This document shows, in pieces, positions 45,224-54,517 of a stretch of DNA of 64,000 nt. Source of the DNA: Lewinellaceae bacterium (GTDB taxonomy: Bacteria > Bacteroidota > Bacteroidia > Chitinophagales > Saprospiraceae). How positions within the stretch are numbered: the stretch's first letter is position 1; the number at the start of each line of letters is the position of its first letter. The translations under genes were made by a program, and so were the position numbers. The stretch covers positions 248,001 through 312,000 of the forward strand of contig JADJSY010000083.1 of NCBI GenBank assembly GCA_016711435.1, written 5' to 3'. Under the pieces are notes generated by a model. That model did not search any database and was not told where the DNA came from. It saw nothing but the letters and a program-made list of their open reading frames with translations.

Positions 45224-46244
45224 ACTCTGCGGCTTTCTCCGGTGTAATATCCCGTTGCGGGTTCGCCAGCATCTCATAACCCACCATAAACTTCTTCACC
45301 GTGGCCGAGCGCAGCAGCGGCGGATAAAACACCATGTGAAAATGCCATTCGGGGTGCGCTGCGCCATCCGTGGGCGCCTGGTGGATACCGGCGGAATAGG
45401 GGAAAGAAGTCTGGAACAATTTGTCGAAGCGCAGGGTCAATTCCCGGTAGGCGTCGGCTAATCCGTTGCGTTCGGCGTCGCTCATGTCGGTGATGCGTGG
45501 CATGGGGCGTTTGGGCACGATCATCGCCTCAAAGGGCCAGACTGCCCAGAAAGGCACCAGCGCTACAAAGTGATCGTTTTCAAACAGTATCCGTTCGCGC
45601 GGGGTGATGCCGGGCGCGCCGTTTAATTCGGCCTCCAGGTAATCGTTCAGCAGTGTTTTGCCGTGTTTTTCCCAATATTGCAGCTGTGCTTTTTGTTTTT
45701 TCATCGGCTCGTCTGGAATACTTTCCTGCGCCCATATCTGTCCGTGCGGGTGCGGATTGGAGCAGCCCATGATGGCGCCTTTGTTTTCAAAAATCTGGAC
45801 GTAGTTCACAAAATCTTTAGCGCCCAGGGTTTCGTATTCCTCCACCCAGGCATCCACCACCTGCCGGATCGCGGAAGTCTCCATTTGCGGGATTGTCAGA
45901 TCGTGGCGCGGTGAAAAACAGATGACCCGCCCGATGCCGCGTTCCAGCCGGGCGCGGAAAAGTTCGTTGTCGGCCAGTTCGCCAGCGGGTATTTCTTCCA
46001 GCAGCGAAGCGAAGTCGTTGTCGAAGACATACACGTTTTTGTAAAGCGGGTTTTGTTTGCCGTTGGCCCGCACATTACCTGCGCAGAGGTAGCAGTCCGG
46101 GTCATGCGGCGGACGGGTGTCGGGCGGGAGTTTTTCCACCTGACCCTGCCAGGGGCGTTTGGCACGGTGTGGCGATACCAGCACCCAAGCATCGGTGAGC
46201 GGGTTGTAGCGGCGGTGGGGATAGTCATTGAAGATGTCTTGCAT
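45111..46244 (-). CDS. galT: galactose-1-phosphate uridylyltransferase
   Basis: Leloir-pathway enzyme that exchanges UMP between UDP-glucose and galactose-1-phosphate. It starts MQDIFNDYPHRRYNPLTDAWVLVSPHRAKRPW, has the zinc Cys pair in CYLCAGN, and the active-site SNPHPHGQIW with the HPH triad. Native sequence ends at about PEKAAELVR; the last 35 residues (beginning SAKSSVRSPKISAK) are a translation of a GAAGTC-type repeat, ending at the first in-frame stop in its other half. galK lies directly upstream on the same strand, separated by another repeat. Confidence 0.95.
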   Translation of the reverse strand: MQDIFNDYPHRRYNPLTDAWVLVSPHRAKRPWQGQVEKLPPDTRPPHDPDCYLCAGNVRANGKQNPLYKNVYVFDNDFASLLEEIPAGELADNELFRARLERGIGRVICFSPRHDLTIPQMETSAIRQVVDAWVEEYETLGAKDFVNYVQIFENKGAIMGCSNPHPHGQIWAQESIPDEPMKKQKAQLQYWEKHGKTLLNDYLEAELNGAPGITPRERILFENDHFVALVPFWAVWPFEAMIVPKRPMPRITDMSDAERNGLADAYRELTLRFDKLFQTSFPYSAGIHQAPTDGAAHPEWHFHMVFYPPLLRSATVKKFMVGYEMLANPQRDITPEKAAELVRSAKSSVRSPKISAKSTVRSAKSVEYTVSYLAFLT

Positions 46245-46247
46245 AAT

Positions 46248-46387
46248 AGTCCGAAGTGCTTAGTAAGTACGAAGTCGTCAGTGCGAAGTCCGAAGTCCGT
46301 AGAGTGTGCCGTTTCAGGCTTGGTTTTCCAAAATATGAAAGGGCACACTCTACGGACTTCGGACTTCGCACTGAAGACTTCGCACTA
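46248..46387. repeat. GAAGTC-family inverted repeat between galK and galT
   Basis: The arms (about 46248-46305 and 46342-46387) consist of AGTGCGA/AGTCCGA units with GTAGAGTGTGCCGTTTCAGG at the core. One end abuts the galT ATG with 3 nt between; the other begins at the galK stop codon. Confidence 0.9.
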
Positions 46388-47542
46388 TTTTATAACAGAG
46401 GTGCCTGCTGTCAGTTTTACTGGGTAGGTTTTTAATGTGATGCCAAATTTAGTAGCATAGGATACGCTCGTTGTTTGAATAAAATCCTCCAACGCTTCGG
46501 TTTTCACCAGGTTGATGGTGCAGCCGCCGAAACCGCCGCCCATCATACGGGCGCCCAAAACCGCCGGATTGTTGCGGGCCGTTTCCACCAGAAAATTGAT
46601 TTCCGGCACACTCACTTCGTATTCGAGGTTCAGGCCGTCGTGGGTCTGGAACATCAGTTGTCCGAGGGTAGCGAAGTCGTTGCGCTGCAGGGCGGCACAG
46701 GCCAGTTCCACGCGGGCGATTTCTTCTACCACATATTTACAGCGGCGGAAAACGACGGGGCGCAGCATTTGTTCGTGCTTTTTCAACAACGCCGGCGACA
46801 CATCGCGCAGACTCGAAATGCCTGAATCGTATTTTTTCAACACTGCCACACCTTCCTCGCATTCTGCCCGGCGGGTATTGTATTCGGAATCGACGAGGGT
46901 ATGTTTTACGCCCGAATCGCACAAAACAAGGCTGAAACCGGGCGCATCAAACGGGAAATAAGCGTATTCCAGGCTGCGGCAATCGAGCCGTACCACCGTA
47001 TTTTCCCGGCTGATGACCGAAGCGAACATATCCATGATGCCGCATTTCATGCCCACGAAATTGTTCTCACCGCGCTGCGCCAGCCGCACGATGTCCATGC
47101 GAGAAAGCCCGAGTTGGTACAATTCATTGAGCACAAACATGGTACCGCTTTCCAGTGCCGCAGAAGAACTCAGCCCGGCGCCCAGCGGTACATCGCCGCC
47201 GAACACCACGTTCAGTCCGCCGATCAGCAGGCCGTCTTTCCTGGCCTCGCTGATGACGCCGAGCAGGTAATTGGCCCATTTGTGCTGCTCCTGGAAAACA
47301 GTGCCTACATCGTCTGATAGGAAATAGTCATCCAGATCGAGGGCATAAAAAGCGAACCGCCCGTCGGCGCGTTTGCCCGCAGCCAGCCAGATGGCCTTGT
47401 CGATGGCTGCAGGCAGCACAAAACCGCCGTTGTAGTCGGTGTGCTCGCCGATCAGGTTGATACGGCCCGGCGCGCGGACGGTGATGTCCGGCGCCGTGGA
47501 AAAACGGGATTCAAAGGCGGAATTGACGGTATTGGCATTCAT
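46385..47542 (-). CDS. galK: galactokinase
   Basis: GHMP-family kinase that phosphorylates galactose. It has the galactokinase signature GRINLIGEHTDYNGGFVLP at about residues 26-44, the ATP-binding GGDVPLGAGLSSSAALE at about 114-130 and the third motif GARMMGGGFGGCTINLV near 345-361. Length is 385 residues, normal. It is upstream of galT in the same direction, and downstream of an MFS transporter gene that could bring in the sugar. Confidence 0.95.
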   Translation of the reverse strand: MNANTVNSAFESRFSTAPDITVRAPGRINLIGEHTDYNGGFVLPAAIDKAIWLAAGKRADGRFAFYALDLDDYFLSDDVGTVFQEQHKWANYLLGVISEARKDGLLIGGLNVVFGGDVPLGAGLSSSAALESGTMFVLNELYQLGLSRMDIVRLAQRGENNFVGMKCGIMDMFASVISRENTVVRLDCRSLEYAYFPFDAPGFSLVLCDSGVKHTLVDSEYNTRRAECEEGVAVLKKYDSGISSLRDVSPALLKKHEQMLRPVVFRRCKYVVEEIARVELACAALQRNDFATLGQLMFQTHDGLNLEYEVSVPEINFLVETARNNPAVLGARMMGGGFGGCTINLVKTEALEDFIQTTSVSYATKFGITLKTYPVKLTAGTSVIK

Positions 47543-47746
47543 TTTTTATCAGGTGTTTTTGTGTTTTAGGGTTTTGGTGTTTTTGTGTGTTTTGGTGTTT
47601 TCGGGTTTTAGGGGTGCTCTGCCTTTGGTTCGTGTTCGTGTTTGTGTTTCCTAGAGGGTTGGCAAAAACACAATAAAGCGCCCCAAATGCCAGGAGCACT
47701 CACCTAAACGGACTAGGGCAAAAGCCCGAAACGAAACACCAAACAC
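47543..47746. repeat. degenerate GTGTTTT repeat spacer
   Basis: Low-complexity GTGTTTTTGTGTTTTAGG-type sequence on one side and AACACCAAACACTC on the other, resembling the GTGTATG family but less regular. No gene seen. Confidence 0.55.
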
Positions 47747-48999
47747 TCATTCCCCCATTTCCACCGGCTCCGTCGGATCAATCACCAGCCACAACAAACA
47801 GGCTCCGAACAGCAGCACGGAGATCAGGTAGAGCGGCGCATCGTAATTGCCGCCGGTAAGTTTCACAATATAGCCGAAAACGACGCCCAAAAATACAGCG
47901 CCCAATTGTCCGAACATATTCATAGCCCCGGAAACCGTGCCGGATTTATTTTGCCCGATGTCGACGCATACAGCAAAAGAAACCGGCAAAGTCAGGTCTT
48001 TGAAACCCCATACCCAGCGCCAGCAGCACCGCCGCCGTTCGATTATCCGTCGTCATAGCCGCCAGCAAAATGACGATGCTGGAAAGCCCCAGTCCCAGTA
48101 TGCCGACGATGCGCCGCCCAAATTTCAGGCCGTAGCGCCGGGAAAGCCAGTCGCTCGCGAAGCCGCCCGCAAAACAACCCAATGCGCCGAGAAAAAGGCA
48201 ACATGACAAACATTTTGCGGTCATCGGCTGAAAAGTGCCGCCCTTCTTCCAGGTACCTGGACAGCCAGCCCGTGAAAAAATAAGCGCCCCACATATACAG
48301 GTGAAACATCCACATCAAGGCCCACATGTTGCGGCTGCGCAGAATTTGCCGCCAGGGGAAATGATGGCTGTGCGCTTTGAACCGTCGGTTTTCCTCGATG
48401 TACTTCAATTCTGCGGGCGAAATTCCGGGCATTTCATGCGGCAAATCGCGGAACCACCAGTGCCACACCAGCGCCCACACAACCCCGATTGCGCCCAGTA
48501 CCCAGAACGAAGTCCGCCAGCCGTACACCTGTGCAATGCCCATGACCACCACGGGCGCCAGCACGCCGCCCAGCCGCCCGGCAGCCCAGATAAAGGATTG
48601 CGCGGCGCCCGTCTCGCCCGCCGGAAACCAGCGCGACACCACAATCGACGCATTCGGGTAAGCGCCCGCTTCTCCTGCGCCAAACAAAAATCGAATCAGG
48701 ATCAAATGCAGCCAACTGAAAGCCGTTCCCGTCAGCGCCGTAAAAACCGACCACCACAGCACCACCCGCGTCAGAATCCGGCGCGGCCCAATGCGGTCGC
48801 CCAAAACACCCGTCGGTAGTTCAAAAATGGCATACGACAACGCGAAAGCGCTCAGTACCCAGCCCCACATCTCGGTCGAGATATTCAAATCCTTTTTGAT
48901 CTGACCCGAAACCAAAGAAATGCATACGCGGTCCAGGTACACGATAACGGACAGGAAAAACAGTCCGGACAGGACTTTGTGGCGCATTGGAAATTTCAT
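47747..48999 (-). CDS. MFS transporter (sugar-acid/galactonate-like), two frameshifts
   Basis: Major-facilitator protein with 12 predicted helices, of the anion:cation symporter (ACS) type. It starts MKFPMRHKVLSGLFFLSVIVYLDRVCIS and carries the family loop FELPTGVLGDRIGPRRILTRVVLWWSVFTALTGTA. Two breaks separate it into parts: an extra base in the A-run at 48192-48196 (LPFLGALGCFAGG resumes) and one in the C-run at 48006-48009 (GFKDLTLPVSFAV resumes). Joined length is about 417 residues. Next to galK and galT it may import a galactose-related compound, but the divergent neighbour genes concern D-amino acids, so the cargo is open. Confidence 0.83.
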
Positions 49000-49074
49000 G
49001 CACAAGAGTAAAAGTTTTCAGGGAGAGCCTGCCTATCTTACCTGCCAATCTTTCAATCAACTTGACTTTTCTCT

Positions 49075-49561
49075 ATGGCATCTGGTATTATCGAACAAAA
49101 ACTTGCGGCACTCGGCCTAACCCTGCCGGTACTGCCCGCCTCCAAAGGCATTTACAAATCCTGCCTCATACAGGGAAATCTCATTTACGTGTCCGGGCAT
49201 GTTTCGGTGAACACCGATGGCACGTATATCACCAGGAAATTAGGCAAAGACCTCGACGAGGAGCAAGGTCAAAACAGCGGCCCGGCAATGCGGATTAGCC
49301 ATGCTGGCGTCTTTGTCCAAACACTTAGGCGGCTTAGACCGGGTGAAAGGAGTGGTCAAATTGCTGGGCATGGTAAACGCCACGCCCGACTACGAAAAAC
49401 ACCCGATTGTTATCAACGGTTGCAGCGCTTTGTTTGCCGAACTCTGGGGCGACGACGGCATCGGAGTGCGCAGCGCTGTCGGCATGGGCTCGCTGCCGGG
49501 TAATGTGGCGGTGGAGGTGGAGGATTTTGAACTACATGGTAGGAAAGGAATGAGGGGATAG
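49075..49561 (+). CDS. RidA/YjgF-family protein, one frameshift
   Basis: A RidA relative of the longer type (about 155 residues). It begins MASGIIEQKLAALGLTLP, has the strand GNLIYVSGHVSVNTDG, and resumes in the next frame with LAMLASLSKHLGGLDRVKGVVKLLGMVNATPDYEKHP and SAVGMGSLPGNVAVEVEDFEL. The break is at the A4 run at 49271-49274, where one A too many is present; without it the protein reads QTAARQCGLAM. RidA proteins remove reactive enamines made by PLP enzymes, which fits the following D-threonine-aldolase-like gene. The last residues (GRKGMRG) come from a repeat. Confidence 0.83.
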
Positions 49562-49584
49562 ACCGAGCGTGATTGATTTTTAAA

Positions 49585-49660
49585 CACATAGGAACATAGA
49601 ACACATAGCGTAGAGTACTCTAAAAAACTATGTGTTCTTTGTGCCCATGTGTTTATAATC
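49585..49660. repeat. ACATAG-type repeat with GTAGAGTACTCTA palindrome
   Basis: ACACATAGGAACATAG on the left, GTAGAGTACTCTA in the middle (49611-49622 region) and CTATGTGTTC / CCATGTGTTT on the right form an imperfect hairpin. The core resembles the GTAGAGTACACC word of the GAAGTC family. Confidence 0.75.
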
Positions 49661-49717
49661 CGTGTCTCATCCCTTTAATCCGTCATTCCTCATACCTTTC
49701 CAACAGAAATTTTCACT

Positions 49718-50821
49718 ATGAATTACAGATTATTCCACGCCATCGACCAACTGGATTCCCCGGCGCTGGTCATTTACCCGGAATTAGTCAGGCATAACAT
49801 CGCCCTCGCCATACGCATGATCGGCGATGTGCAGCGCCTGCGCCCGCATGTCAAAACCCATAAATCGGCCGAAGCCACCCGGCTGATGCTGGATGCGGGT
49901 ATCCGTAAATTCAAATGCGCGACCATTGCAGAAGCGGAAATGCTGGGCATGTGCGGCGCAGCGGATGTATTGCTCGCATACCAGCCGGTGGGTCCCAAAT
50001 TGCAGCGATTTATAGCAGTTATGGAAAAATGTCCGGCTACCCGGTATTCCTGCCTGGTCGACAACTCGGCCGCAGCACAGGCAATGGCAGGCGCCTTTGC
50101 CGCCCGGCAAATGGAAGTGCCGATATATCTCGACCTGAATATCGGACAAAACCGCACGGGGATCGCACCGGAAGCTGCGCTGGATTTGTTTATGACTTGT
50201 ATTTCCATGAAAGGAATAGGTTCTGTCGGGCTGCATGCCTACGACGGCCATATCCGAAACGACGATTTGGAGGCACGTAAAACGGCCTGTGATGCGGCTT
50301 TTTTACGGGTTACCGTGTTAAAAAATGCCATTGTAAAAGCGGGATTTACGATACCTCCTGTTATTGCAGGCGGCTCGCCGACCTATCCCATTCATGCTGC
50401 GCGGGAGCAGGTGGAATGCAGTCCTGGTACTTTTATTTACTGGGATAAAGGTTACAGTGATCTCTGCCCTGAACAACCTTTCAAACCCGCTGCCATCTTG
50501 ATTACGCGGGTCATTTCGTTGCCCGATGCGGGTAAGTTATGCCTCGACCTGGGTCATAAATCTGTCGCTGCTGAAAGTCCGATTGACAAGCGGGTGTTTT
50601 TCCCGGATGCGCCCGAATTAATACCCCTCGGACAAAGCGAGGAACACCTCGTAGTGGAAGCCGGCGCCGGTCATTCCTGGAAAATCGGCGATGTATTGTA
50701 CGGCATTCCTTTTCATATTTGTCCTACCGTAGCGTTGTATGAAAGGGCGTATATTGTTGAAAATCAGAAGATTGTCGGTGAATGGTACGCGATTGCACGC
50801 GATAGAAAAATCACTTGTTAA
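49718..50821 (+). CDS. D-threonine aldolase / alanine-racemase-fold PLP enzyme
   Basis: A 367-residue fold-type III PLP enzyme of the D-threonine aldolase / D-serine dehydratase group. The PLP lysine is Lys46 in LRPHVKTHKSAE. The TIM-barrel part includes IYLDLNIGQNRTG and the C-terminal beta domain includes EEHLVVEAGAG and the metal site IPFHICPT (His and Cys), which binds the divalent cation in D-threonine aldolases. It acts on D-3-hydroxyamino acids or related compounds. It follows RidA and precedes an M19 dipeptidase on the same strand, a set suited to using D-amino-acid-containing peptides. Confidence 0.88.
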   Translation: MNYRLFHAIDQLDSPALVIYPELVRHNIALAIRMIGDVQRLRPHVKTHKSAEATRLMLDAGIRKFKCATIAEAEMLGMCGAADVLLAYQPVGPKLQRFIAVMEKCPATRYSCLVDNSAAAQAMAGAFAARQMEVPIYLDLNIGQNRTGIAPEAALDLFMTCISMKGIGSVGLHAYDGHIRNDDLEARKTACDAAFLRVTVLKNAIVKAGFTIPPVIAGGSPTYPIHAAREQVECSPGTFIYWDKGYSDLCPEQPFKPAAILITRVISLPDAGKLCLDLGHKSVAAESPIDKRVFFPDAPELIPLGQSEEHLVVEAGAGHSWKIGDVLYGIPFHICPTVALYERAYIVENQKIVGEWYAIARDRKITC

Positions 50822-50829
50822 AAAATAAG

Positions 50830-50890
50830 CACATAGGCACATAGAAAACATAGCCTAGAGTACTCTAAAATCTATTTGTTCCATACACCA
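50830..50890. repeat. ACATAG-type repeat before the dipeptidase
   Basis: GCACATAGGCACATAGAAAA then CTAGAGTACTCTA; second copy of the 49585-49660 type, with a GTGTATG-family fragment (CCATACACCAAA) at its end directly before the start codon. Confidence 0.75.
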
Positions 50891-50913
50891 AAATGTTACA
50901 CAAAACGACTATC

Positions 50914-51996
50914 ATGTTCCTCATCGACGCCCACCTCGACCTCAGCATGAACGCCATGGAATGGAACCGCGATTTGCGGCAACCTGTCGAGCGCATCAAT
51001 GCCCGGGAAAAAGGTATGACCGACAAACCCGACCGCTCCAAAGCGACGGTTAGCCTGCCTGCCCTGCGCAAGGGAAATATCGGCCTGGTAGTAGCAACAC
51101 AGATTGCCCGCTACGTCGCGCCCGACAATCCGCTGCCTGGCTGGCATTCGCCCGAACAGGCCTGGGCACACACGCAGTCGCAACGCGCCTGGTACAAAGC
51201 CATGGAAGCGGCCGGTGAAATGGTGCAGATTACCGACCTGCATTCTCTTGAGCAGCACCTGGCTTTGTGGAACGACGGCTCGCCGAACGAACAAAAACCC
51301 GTCGGCTACATCCTGAGCCTGGAAGGCGCCGACTCATTCGTGACGCTGGATCATGTTGAAACGGCCTGGAATTACGGTTTAAGGGCCGTCGGTCCTGCGC
51401 ACTACGGCCCAGGACGATACGCCAACGGTACCGATGCTACTGGAAAAATGGGGCAGGCAGGTCTGGATTTATTAAAAAAAATGGAATCGCTGGGCATGAT
51501 CCTGGATGCTACGCACCTCTGCGACGACGCTTTTTGGCAGGCAATGGATCATTTTAACGGCGCCGTGTGGGCAAGTCACAATAATTGCCGGGCGCTGGTG
51601 CCCCACAACCGGCAGTTTTCAGACGAACAACTCCGGGAACTTATCCGCCGCGACGCTGTCATCGGCGCCGCTTTCGATGCCTGGATGATCGTTCCCGGCT
51701 GGGTGCGCCAGGTATCGACGCCAGAATCTATGGATTGCAGCCTCGATAAAGTAGTAGGGCATATCGACCATATTTGCCAACTGGCGGGAAATGCCTTGCA
51801 TGTGGGTATCGGCTCCGATCTGGACGGCGCTTTCGGCAAAGAACAATGTCCGTACGACCTGGAAACGATTGCCGATTTACCCAAAATAGGGCCGCTGCTG
51901 GCAGCCCGCGGCTATTCGGCGGCAGATATTGAAAATGTGCTGTGCGGGAATTGGCTGCGGTTTCTTAGGAAAAAGTTATCGGTTATCGGTTATTAG
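50914..51996 (+). CDS. membrane-type dipeptidase, family M19
   Basis: Zinc dipeptidase of the renal dipeptidase family, about 360 residues. The metal ligands are visible: His and Asp in IDAHLDLSMN, Glu in SLEGADSF, His in LDATHLCDD, His in WASHNNCRAL, and Asp in IGSDLDGAFG. I chose the ATG at 50914 because family members begin close to LIDAHLDL; an upstream ATG at 50893 adds MLHKTTI. M19 enzymes often cleave dipeptides with a D-residue at the second position, fitting the D-amino-acid enzyme upstream. The last residues (SVIGY) and the stop codon are read from a GGTTATC-type repeat arm. Confidence 0.93.
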   Translation: MFLIDAHLDLSMNAMEWNRDLRQPVERINAREKGMTDKPDRSKATVSLPALRKGNIGLVVATQIARYVAPDNPLPGWHSPEQAWAHTQSQRAWYKAMEAAGEMVQITDLHSLEQHLALWNDGSPNEQKPVGYILSLEGADSFVTLDHVETAWNYGLRAVGPAHYGPGRYANGTDATGKMGQAGLDLLKKMESLGMILDATHLCDDAFWQAMDHFNGAVWASHNNCRALVPHNRQFSDEQLRELIRRDAVIGAAFDAWMIVPGWVRQVSTPESMDCSLDKVVGHIDHICQLAGNALHVGIGSDLDGAFGKEQCPYDLETIADLPKIGPLLAARGYSAADIENVLCGNWLRFLRKKLSVIGY

Positions 51997-52158
51997 TTAT
52001 CAGGGGTGGTGGCCATCGACTGTTGGGGTCTTTTTTGTGTGGCCACCATTTGTACACCAATGAGCTATTTTCAGGGCGTTCATACATATTATGAATGCCA
52101 ACAAGTGTACGGATGGTCCACTACCACCCCTGATAACTAATAACCGATAACCGATAAC
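51975..52158. repeat. 36-bp perfect inverted repeat, GGTTATC heptad family
   Basis: The arms 51975-52010 and 52123-52158 are exact reverse complements. The left arm is GTTATCG, GTTATCG, GTTATTA, GTTATCA plus GGGGTGGT. The dipeptidase stop codon lies inside the left arm. Confidence 0.92.
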
Positions 52159-52218
52159 CAATTTGTCCGCTGCCAACCATTTACCCCAACGTTTTCCTTC
52201 AAAGATGCGCCGGGATTC

Positions 52219-52226
52219 TACCTTTG
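52219..52226 (+). promoter_or_regulatory. Bacteroidota -7 box (TACCTTTG) of the DUF6029-like gene
   Basis: TACCTTTG, 27 nt before the ATG at 52254. It lies after the inverted repeat rather than before it. Confidence 0.7.
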
Positions 52227-52253
52227 CCCAAACATCTTTTGGAGCACCCGCGC

Positions 52254-53912
52254 ATGAAATACCTTTACCTGCTACCTTCCTTTTTGCTGATTTCTTTTCT
52301 CCTGCCTGCACAGAACGGCGCCCGCATTACCGGCAACCTGCAAACCAACGGCAATTTTTTTATTGCCGATTCGGTTATCGGCGCTATCGGGACGCCACAA
52401 TATGATTACCAGAAATTCGGTGCGGAGAGTTGGCTTAACCTGAATTATTCCAACTGGGGTTTCGATCTCGGCGTTCGTTTTGACCTGTTTAACAACTCTA
52501 ACCTGTTGAATCCCAATGGTTCCTACACCGATGAAGGCATCGGTCGCTGGTATGTACACAAGAAAGTAGACAAGTTTGATTTGTCGGGCGGCTACCTGTA
52601 CGATCAGATTGGATCGGGCATTATTTTCAGGGCCTACGAAGAGCGCGCCTTGTTGATAGACAATGCTTTGTACGGCGTGAAAATAGGGTACGACATCAGT
52701 GAAAACTGGAAAGTCCGGGCTTTTACCGGTCGCCAGAAACGCCAGTTCACCCGATATGGCACGACCGTCAGGGGCGTAGTGCTGGATGGTTTTGTAAAAC
52801 CGGACTCCACCAAAAACCTGAGTTTTGCGCCCGGCATCGGCGTGGTGGGCCGCACCTACGACGACGAGACGGTCAACCAGATTGTCAATGCCATTGCCAG
52901 TTATGCGCCGCGCGACAGTACCGGCGCGCAGTACAACACCTATGCCGCATCGGTTTTTAATACCCTGTCAGCCGGCGCCATTACCTGGTACATAGAAGGT
53001 GCTGCCAAAACATTTGATGTCGTGTACGATCCATTGGCGGAAACGGTTTCGGGCAGTCGCGGTAAATTGAGCAACCGCAGGGGTTACACGGTTTATTCCA
53101 GCTTGGCCTACGCCAAAAGCGGCCTGGGGGCCACGCTGGAACTGAAACGCACCAAAGATTTTGCATTCCGCTCCAATCCTTTTGTCTTTGGGGTGCAGGG
53201 CGCGCTCAATTTTTTGCCGCCTATGGCCAAACAGAATACCTATCGCCTCACCGCCCGATTTGCGCCAGCCACACAGGAATTGGGCGAACAGGCCATCCAA
53301 TTCGATGTAAAATACAAGGTCAACAAGTCACTTTCGGTGGGTATCAACTTCTCGGATATTACGCTGGTCGACGGAGAAGGATTTCTGAATTTGAACGGCT
53401 CCACCCAACTTTATCGCGAAATAGCGCCCGAATTCACCTACAAGTACAAACGGAAATGGCAACTGATCGGCGGGGTGCAGGTACTCAAATATAATATTTT
53501 TGTGTACCAGGGCAAGGATGATTTTGTGAATGCCATTACACCGTTTACGGAGTTTTTGTACAAATTCAATCCGCGCAAATCGCTGCGCGTGGAAGCCCAG
53601 TACCTCGCCACTAAAGACGAGTTTGGTTCCTGGGCGAATGTGCTGGCAGAGTTTGGCTGGGCGCCGCACTGGTTGATTTATGTATCGGATATGTACAAAG
53701 TTCCCCATGCCGACAAGGAGAATTTTTCGGAGGAAAAAACAAAATTTGACGGACTGCATTATCCCAGCGTCGGGGTGGTGTACACCCACAAAGCCAACCG
53801 TTTTTCCATTGCTTACGTCAAGCAGGTGGAAGGAATCAATTGCGCCGGCGGTATCTGCCGGCTGGAGCCTACATTCCACGGGGTGCGGCTAAATGTGAAT
53901 TCGTCGTTTTAA
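52254..53912 (+). CDS. outer-membrane beta-barrel protein, DUF6029-like
   Basis: A 552-residue protein with signal peptide MKYLYLLPSFLLISFLLPAQ. The mature part is almost wholly amphipathic beta strands with many aromatic residues (GRWYVHKKVDKFDLSGGYLYDQIGSGIIFRAYEER, FDVKYKVNKSLSVGINFSD), a pattern of a large outer-membrane barrel. It resembles DUF6029 proteins of Bacteroidota, whose function is unknown. A strand motif SGGYLYDQIGSGIIFRAYEE near residue 105 is characteristic of that family as I recall it. Single gene with its own promoter. Confidence 0.7.
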   Translation: MKYLYLLPSFLLISFLLPAQNGARITGNLQTNGNFFIADSVIGAIGTPQYDYQKFGAESWLNLNYSNWGFDLGVRFDLFNNSNLLNPNGSYTDEGIGRWYVHKKVDKFDLSGGYLYDQIGSGIIFRAYEERALLIDNALYGVKIGYDISENWKVRAFTGRQKRQFTRYGTTVRGVVLDGFVKPDSTKNLSFAPGIGVVGRTYDDETVNQIVNAIASYAPRDSTGAQYNTYAASVFNTLSAGAITWYIEGAAKTFDVVYDPLAETVSGSRGKLSNRRGYTVYSSLAYAKSGLGATLELKRTKDFAFRSNPFVFGVQGALNFLPPMAKQNTYRLTARFAPATQELGEQAIQFDVKYKVNKSLSVGINFSDITLVDGEGFLNLNGSTQLYREIAPEFTYKYKRKWQLIGGVQVLKYNIFVYQGKDDFVNAITPFTEFLYKFNPRKSLRVEAQYLATKDEFGSWANVLAEFGWAPHWLIYVSDMYKVPHADKENFSEEKTKFDGLHYPSVGVVYTHKANRFSIAYVKQVEGINCAGGICRLEPTFHGVRLNVNSSF

Positions 53913-53919
53913 GAAGAAG

Positions 53920-54013
53920 GGTTTGATGGTTGGAAGGGTTTGATGGTTTGAGGTGGTAACTTAAGGCCTTGAGTTACCACCTCAAACCATCAAACCCTTC
54001 CAACCATCAAACC
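53920..54013. repeat. 42-bp perfect inverted repeat, GGTTTGATGG family
   Basis: The arms 53920-53961 and 53972-54013 are exact reverse complements. Units GGTTTGAT, GGTTGGAAG and GGTTTGAG; the centre is TTAAGGCCTT. It is the longest perfect stem in the window, and starts 8 nt after the preceding stop. Confidence 0.93.
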
Positions 54014-54032
54014 ATCAAAAACACTATGATTT

Positions 54033-54515
54033 ATGAACAAACTCATTCTTTTTTCCCTCCTTATCGCCTCCCTGCTCACCCATTCGGGCTGCGCTTCCAT
54101 GAAACAGAACCGTTGGCTGGCAGCACACCGCGACAACCTGCGCAGCATTGCTGACAGCAAAATGTCGCCCGAACAAAAATTGGATGGTATGCTGGCGGAT
54201 TATGTGCAGTTCATGCAGGAAGACCTGAAATTCGTCGACCCGGTAAAAGGAATTAAATACGTACAGAAATACCACGATCAGAACGAGGCTTCCATGGACA
54301 AAATACTGCGGGAAGCCGAACAATGGCAGGGCAACCTGAACCTGGTGGAAAAAGGCTCCTTAGCCATTCGGGTGGTGCAAAAACCCTACATCAATCGTTT
54401 GATCGATCTGGCGCCCAAGTTCAAACGCAAGTATAAGCAATACGCCTTTGCGATCAAATTGGCAAGCAAAATGACGGGAGGGTTGACGCGTTTTGCGGGG
54501 AAAGCGTTTGATTAA
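54033..54515 (+). CDS. small probable lipoprotein, helical
   Basis: A 160-residue protein with N-terminal signal MNKLILFSLLIASLLTHSGC; the Cys at position 20 may be lipidated, but the lipobox (HSGC) is not ideal. The mature part is helical and charged (MSPEQKLDGMLADYVQFMQEDLKFVDPVKGIKYVQKYHDQ). No family recognised. It lies in an isolated position between two repeat hairpins. Confidence 0.6.
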   Translation: MNKLILFSLLIASLLTHSGCASMKQNRWLAAHRDNLRSIADSKMSPEQKLDGMLADYVQFMQEDLKFVDPVKGIKYVQKYHDQNEASMDKILREAEQWQGNLNLVEKGSLAIRVVQKPYINRLIDLAPKFKRKYKQYAFAIKLASKMTGGLTRFAGKAFD

Positions 54516-54517
54516 CA

